A stretch of 5,699 bases of DNA, taken from positions 1 to 5,699 of the forward strand of contig JAPLMO010000288.1 of assembly GCA_026386995.1 (NCBI GenBank), read 5' to 3'. This document shows, piece by piece, positions 5,236 to 5,699 of this stretch; position 1 is the stretch's first letter; each line of letters starts with the position of its first letter. Origin of the DNA: Planctomycetota bacterium (lineage in GTDB: Bacteria > Planctomycetota > Phycisphaerae > FEN-1346). The notes beneath the pieces are model-generated. The model saw only the letters and a list, made by a program, of their open reading frames with translations, did no database searches and had not been told where the DNA came from. A program made the translations under genes and the position numbers.

Positions 5236-5316
5236 ATGAAATCGGAAACCGTGAAGGTGGCGTTGACCAAGACGCGCGTGGACGCGCTGCCCGTGCCGGC
5301 TGAGGGCCGCGGCGAC
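5236..5316 (+). pseudogene. N-terminal remnant of a tyrosine integrase
   Basis: ATG 5236 has an excellent GGGAGG seven bases upstream (5223-5228). The first residues, KVALTKTRVDALPVPAEGR, resemble the N-terminus of phage/island tyrosine recombinases with an arm-type DNA-binding domain, where LTK..VDAL.P..GR precedes a WD..L.GFG motif. Here that continuation is missing: after about residue 25 the frame runs into the CCACGG palindrome (5332-5390) and the large palindrome behind it, staying open only to 5499 with low-complexity translation. No catalytic R-HxxR-Y residues are present. Location next to a tRNA 3' fragment fits a tRNA-targeting integrase. Identification rests on a short segment recalled from the family, so it is moderate; a chance small ORF is the alternative. 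Confidence 0.5.
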
Positions 5317-5331
5317 CGTGATTCCCTGCCT

Positions 5332-5390
5332 ACGACCACGGTCGCCCAGGCGACCGTGGCACCCGCAGATTCAATTGTGACGGACTACTA
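5332..5390. repeat. CCACGG palindromic element (copy 2)
   Basis: CCACGGTCGC (5336-5345) pairs perfectly with 5350-5359 around loop CCAG. Flanks match the copy ending at 2782: CCTGCC-N-ACGACC before the stem, and GCACCC, CAGA, TCAA, GTGAC and TACTA after it (about 23 of 30 bases on the right side). The inner arms differ between copies yet each remains self-complementary. It begins where similarity of the upstream ORF to integrases stops. Confidence 0.75.
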
Positions 5391-5392
5391 CC

Positions 5393-5469
5393 ACTACAAC
5401 GCCACTTCGGGATTTGCGCGGCGGGTCGGGAGACCCGCCGCGCGAAAGTTGCCCAAGTGGCGTTGTAGT
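5393..5469. repeat. 77-bp nested palindrome abutting the PEP-CTERM stop codon
   Basis: The outer arms ACTACAACGCCACTT (5393-5407) and 5455-5469 are perfectly complementary, and GGG/CCC continues inward. The inner arms GCGCGGCGGGTC (5416-5427) and 5432-5443 are a perfect 12-bp stem around loop GGGA. The inner core is a copy of the GCGCGGCGGSTC element found at 2294-2380, sharing 14 identical bases (TTGCGCGGCGGGTC). The outer arms are not seen elsewhere in the window. On the minus strand it starts one base after the TAG stop of the PEP-CTERM gene, so it could act as an mRNA 3'-end stabiliser or U-tract-less terminator. Confidence 0.85.
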
Positions 5470-5470
5470 A

Positions 5471-5699
5471 CTACCGGCCCGCCCGACGGCGACGGGTGAT
5501 CATGGCCGTCGCACCGAGGGCCAGCAGCGCCAGCGTCGCCGGCTCGGGAACCGCGCTGATCCCGCCCGTCAACTGACCGACCATCATACCGTAATTGTTG
5601 GCCTGAAGCCCGACATCGTCGTCGCTGACGATCCCGTCGTAGCCGTAGACGTCGCCGTCGGCCCAACTGATATCGGTAAAGCCGTAATTGTTCGATAGG
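5471..5699 (-). CDS. PEP-CTERM sorting-domain protein, C-terminal part with dockerin-like segment (partial)
   Basis: The last 75 codons of a gene entering from the right edge; the start is outside. The C-terminus is a classic PEP-CTERM signal: AVPEPATLALLALGATAM, a hydrophobic helix, then the basic tail ITRRRRAGR and stop TAG. In this system the protein is exported and the tail is processed by an exosortase in the inner membrane. The preceding part, with WADGDVYGYDGIVSDDDVG followed by LQANNYG, and NNYG again just before it, has the Asp/Gly spacing of a dockerin/EF-hand calcium loop, as is common in planctomycete secreted proteins. The main extracellular domain is not visible, so the function is unknown. 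Its 3' side abuts the large palindrome at 5393-5469. Confidence 0.88.
   Translation of the reverse strand, partial: LSNNYGFTDISWADGDVYGYDGIVSDDDVGLQANNYGMMVGQLTGGISAVPEPATLALLALGATAMITRRRRAGR

Noticed and set aside
5394..5666. Minus-strand frame of 90 codons at the right end
   Set aside because: Out-of-phase shadow of the PEP-CTERM gene, running into the large palindrome.

Overview
The window reads like a GC-rich bacterial chromosome segment, most plausibly from a Planctomycetes/Phycisphaerae-type organism. The clues are a PEP-CTERM protein whose C-terminal part looks like a dockerin/EF-hand segment, two small PilZ proteins, a CCA-encoding tRNA, and intergenic DNA full of heptad repeats and GC-rich palindromes. 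The taxonomic placement is inference; no marker gene here settles it.

Layout. All intact genes lie on the minus strand. From right to left they are: the 3' end of a PEP-CTERM secreted/anchored protein (5471-5699); a scar made of a broken integrase start (5236 onward, plus strand) and a 28-nt tRNA 3' fragment with its terminator (5128-5155, 5077-5116); a single-pass membrane protein with coiled coils (4254-4883); two PilZ-domain proteins (3766-4152 and 2882-3325); a repeat-rich intergenic stretch (2277-2881); ilvD for branched-chain amino-acid synthesis (576-2276); tRNA-Gln(UUG) (517-590); and the start of glmU for UDP-GlcNAc synthesis (1-418, running off the left edge).

The ordinary content is housekeeping metabolism (ilvD, glmU, tRNA-Gln) and probable c-di-GMP receptors. 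I see no multi-gene operon encoding a new system. The interest lies in the non-genic DNA. Two families of palindromic elements each occur in more than one copy, with sequence changes that preserve pairing. A heptad-repeat family occurs twice, and one copy has become the C-terminal coding sequence of ilvD. As a result the ilvD stop codon lies inside tRNA-Gln, so RNase P maturation of a shared transcript would remove that stop codon. At the right, a tRNA 3' fragment beside an integrase start that is cut off at a palindromic repeat looks like the relic of a tRNA-targeted integrative element.
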